From positions 310,001 to 374,000 of the forward strand of contig NZ_JARBFX010000001.1 of the NCBI RefSeq assembly GCF_028863665.1: 64,000 nucleotides of DNA, in the 5' to 3' direction. Below are positions 63,770 through 64,000 of the stretch, piece after piece; the first letter of the stretch is position 1; every line of letters starts with the position of its first letter. This DNA comes from Aquabacter sediminis (GTDB lineage: Bacteria; Pseudomonadota; Alphaproteobacteria; Rhizobiales; Xanthobacteraceae). Below the pieces are notes generated by a model. The model ran no database searches and was not told the DNA's origin. It saw only the letters and a program-made list of their open reading frames with translations. A program made the position numbers and the translations under genes.

Positions 63770-64000
63770 ATGGCGTCTGTCGATCTCAAGTCCCTGATGG
63801 CGCGGCTTGATCCCTTGGCGCGCACGGCGCTTGAGGCGGCGGCTGGCCTTGCCCTCGTGCGCACCCATTACAATGTGGAATTGGAACACTGGCTGCTGAA
63901 GCTTGTGGAGGAAGAGCGCTGCGACGTGGCCCTCATCCTGTCGCGCTCGGGTGTGGAGATGGGTCGTCTTTCCGCCGACCTGTCCCGCGCGCTCGACCGA
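63770..64000 (+). CDS. clpV: type VI secretion ATPase ClpV/TssH (5' end only)
   Basis: The first 77 residues of a protein running off the window. MASVDLKSLMARLDPLARTA followed by LEAAAGLALVRTHYNVELEHWLLKLVEEE (in part) is the N-terminal ClpV helix region that recognises the contracted TssBC sheath (compare the HYNVEVEHWLLKL pattern of ClpV). ClpB differs here, so TssH is favoured, supported by tssJ next door. ClpV disassembles contracted sheaths in the cytoplasm. The 268-base spacer to tssJ probably holds divergent promoters. Confidence 0.88.
   Translation, partial: MASVDLKSLMARLDPLARTALEAAAGLALVRTHYNVELEHWLLKLVEEERCDVALILSRSGVEMGRLSADLSRALDR

Noticed and set aside
63770-64000. ClpB chaperone instead of ClpV
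   Set aside because: The RTHYNVELEHWLLKL segment is typical of ClpV, and tssJ is adjacent; certainty would need the rest of the gene.

Overview
The window is high-GC chromosomal DNA of an alphaproteobacterium. The cta (aa3 oxidase) operon order, the nrdR-ribD-ribE-ribH-nusB-thiL string, the LysR/DUF1127 pair and the long-form FadJ-like protein point to Hyphomicrobiales, plausibly Xanthobacteraceae (Xanthobacter/Azorhizobium-like). The family placement is inferred from gene content, not measured. I see no tRNA, rRNA, IS element, phage or CRISPR array. Genes are dense, with many 4-base ATGA/GTGA overlaps.

Layout. 1-8.5 kb: end of a membrane protein, a DadA-like oxidase, then the complete minus-strand aa3 oxidase operon ctaC-ctaD-ctaB-coxF-ctaG-ctaE-DUF983-SURF1, with a perfect FNR/FixK box upstream of ctaC. 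9-17.7 kb: IalB-like secreted protein, KefB/C-type antiporter, DUF937 protein, DUF1127/LysR pair, DMT exporter, gshA, AI-2E family transporter. 17.8-27.7 kb: fatty-acid island (fadD, fadL, MerR regulator, thiolase, FadJ-like bifunctional enzyme, acyl-CoA dehydrogenase, SCP2 protein). 28-32.4 kb: secreted protein, ohr with a long dyad operator, a two-component system divergent from a CpxP/Spy-like periplasmic protein, and a duplicated double-hairpin element. 32.4-38.1 kb: glyA-nrdR-ribD-ribE-ribH-nusB-thiL. 38.3-43.8 kb: exbB-exbD-tonB divergent from a DUF2946 protein and a TonB-dependent receptor. 43.8-49.4 kb: rlpA, a DacA-type carboxypeptidase lacking its KTG motif, tmk, holB, metG. 49.8-57.5 kb: a TRAP transporter divergent from iclR-thiolase-CoA ligase-SDR, with repeated GGTCC/GGACC dyads between them, apparently a regulated uptake and catabolism unit. 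57.6-64 kb: Ser/Thr kinase, msrQ, thyA, then a coupled PP2C phosphatase/coiled-coil/ParA-like operon, tssJ, and the start of clpV (tssH), i.e. one edge of a type VI secretion locus.

How the parts work together: the cta genes build and mature one terminal oxidase. The fad genes import, activate and degrade fatty acids, probably under the MerR protein. The rib/nrdR/glyA/nusB/thiL genes cover cofactor and one-carbon metabolism. The kinase, phosphatase, coiled-coil and ParA-like genes next to T6SS genes look like a phosphorylation-controlled regulatory module; the coiled-coil and ParA-like partners are not standard T6SS parts and are the best candidates for something undescribed.
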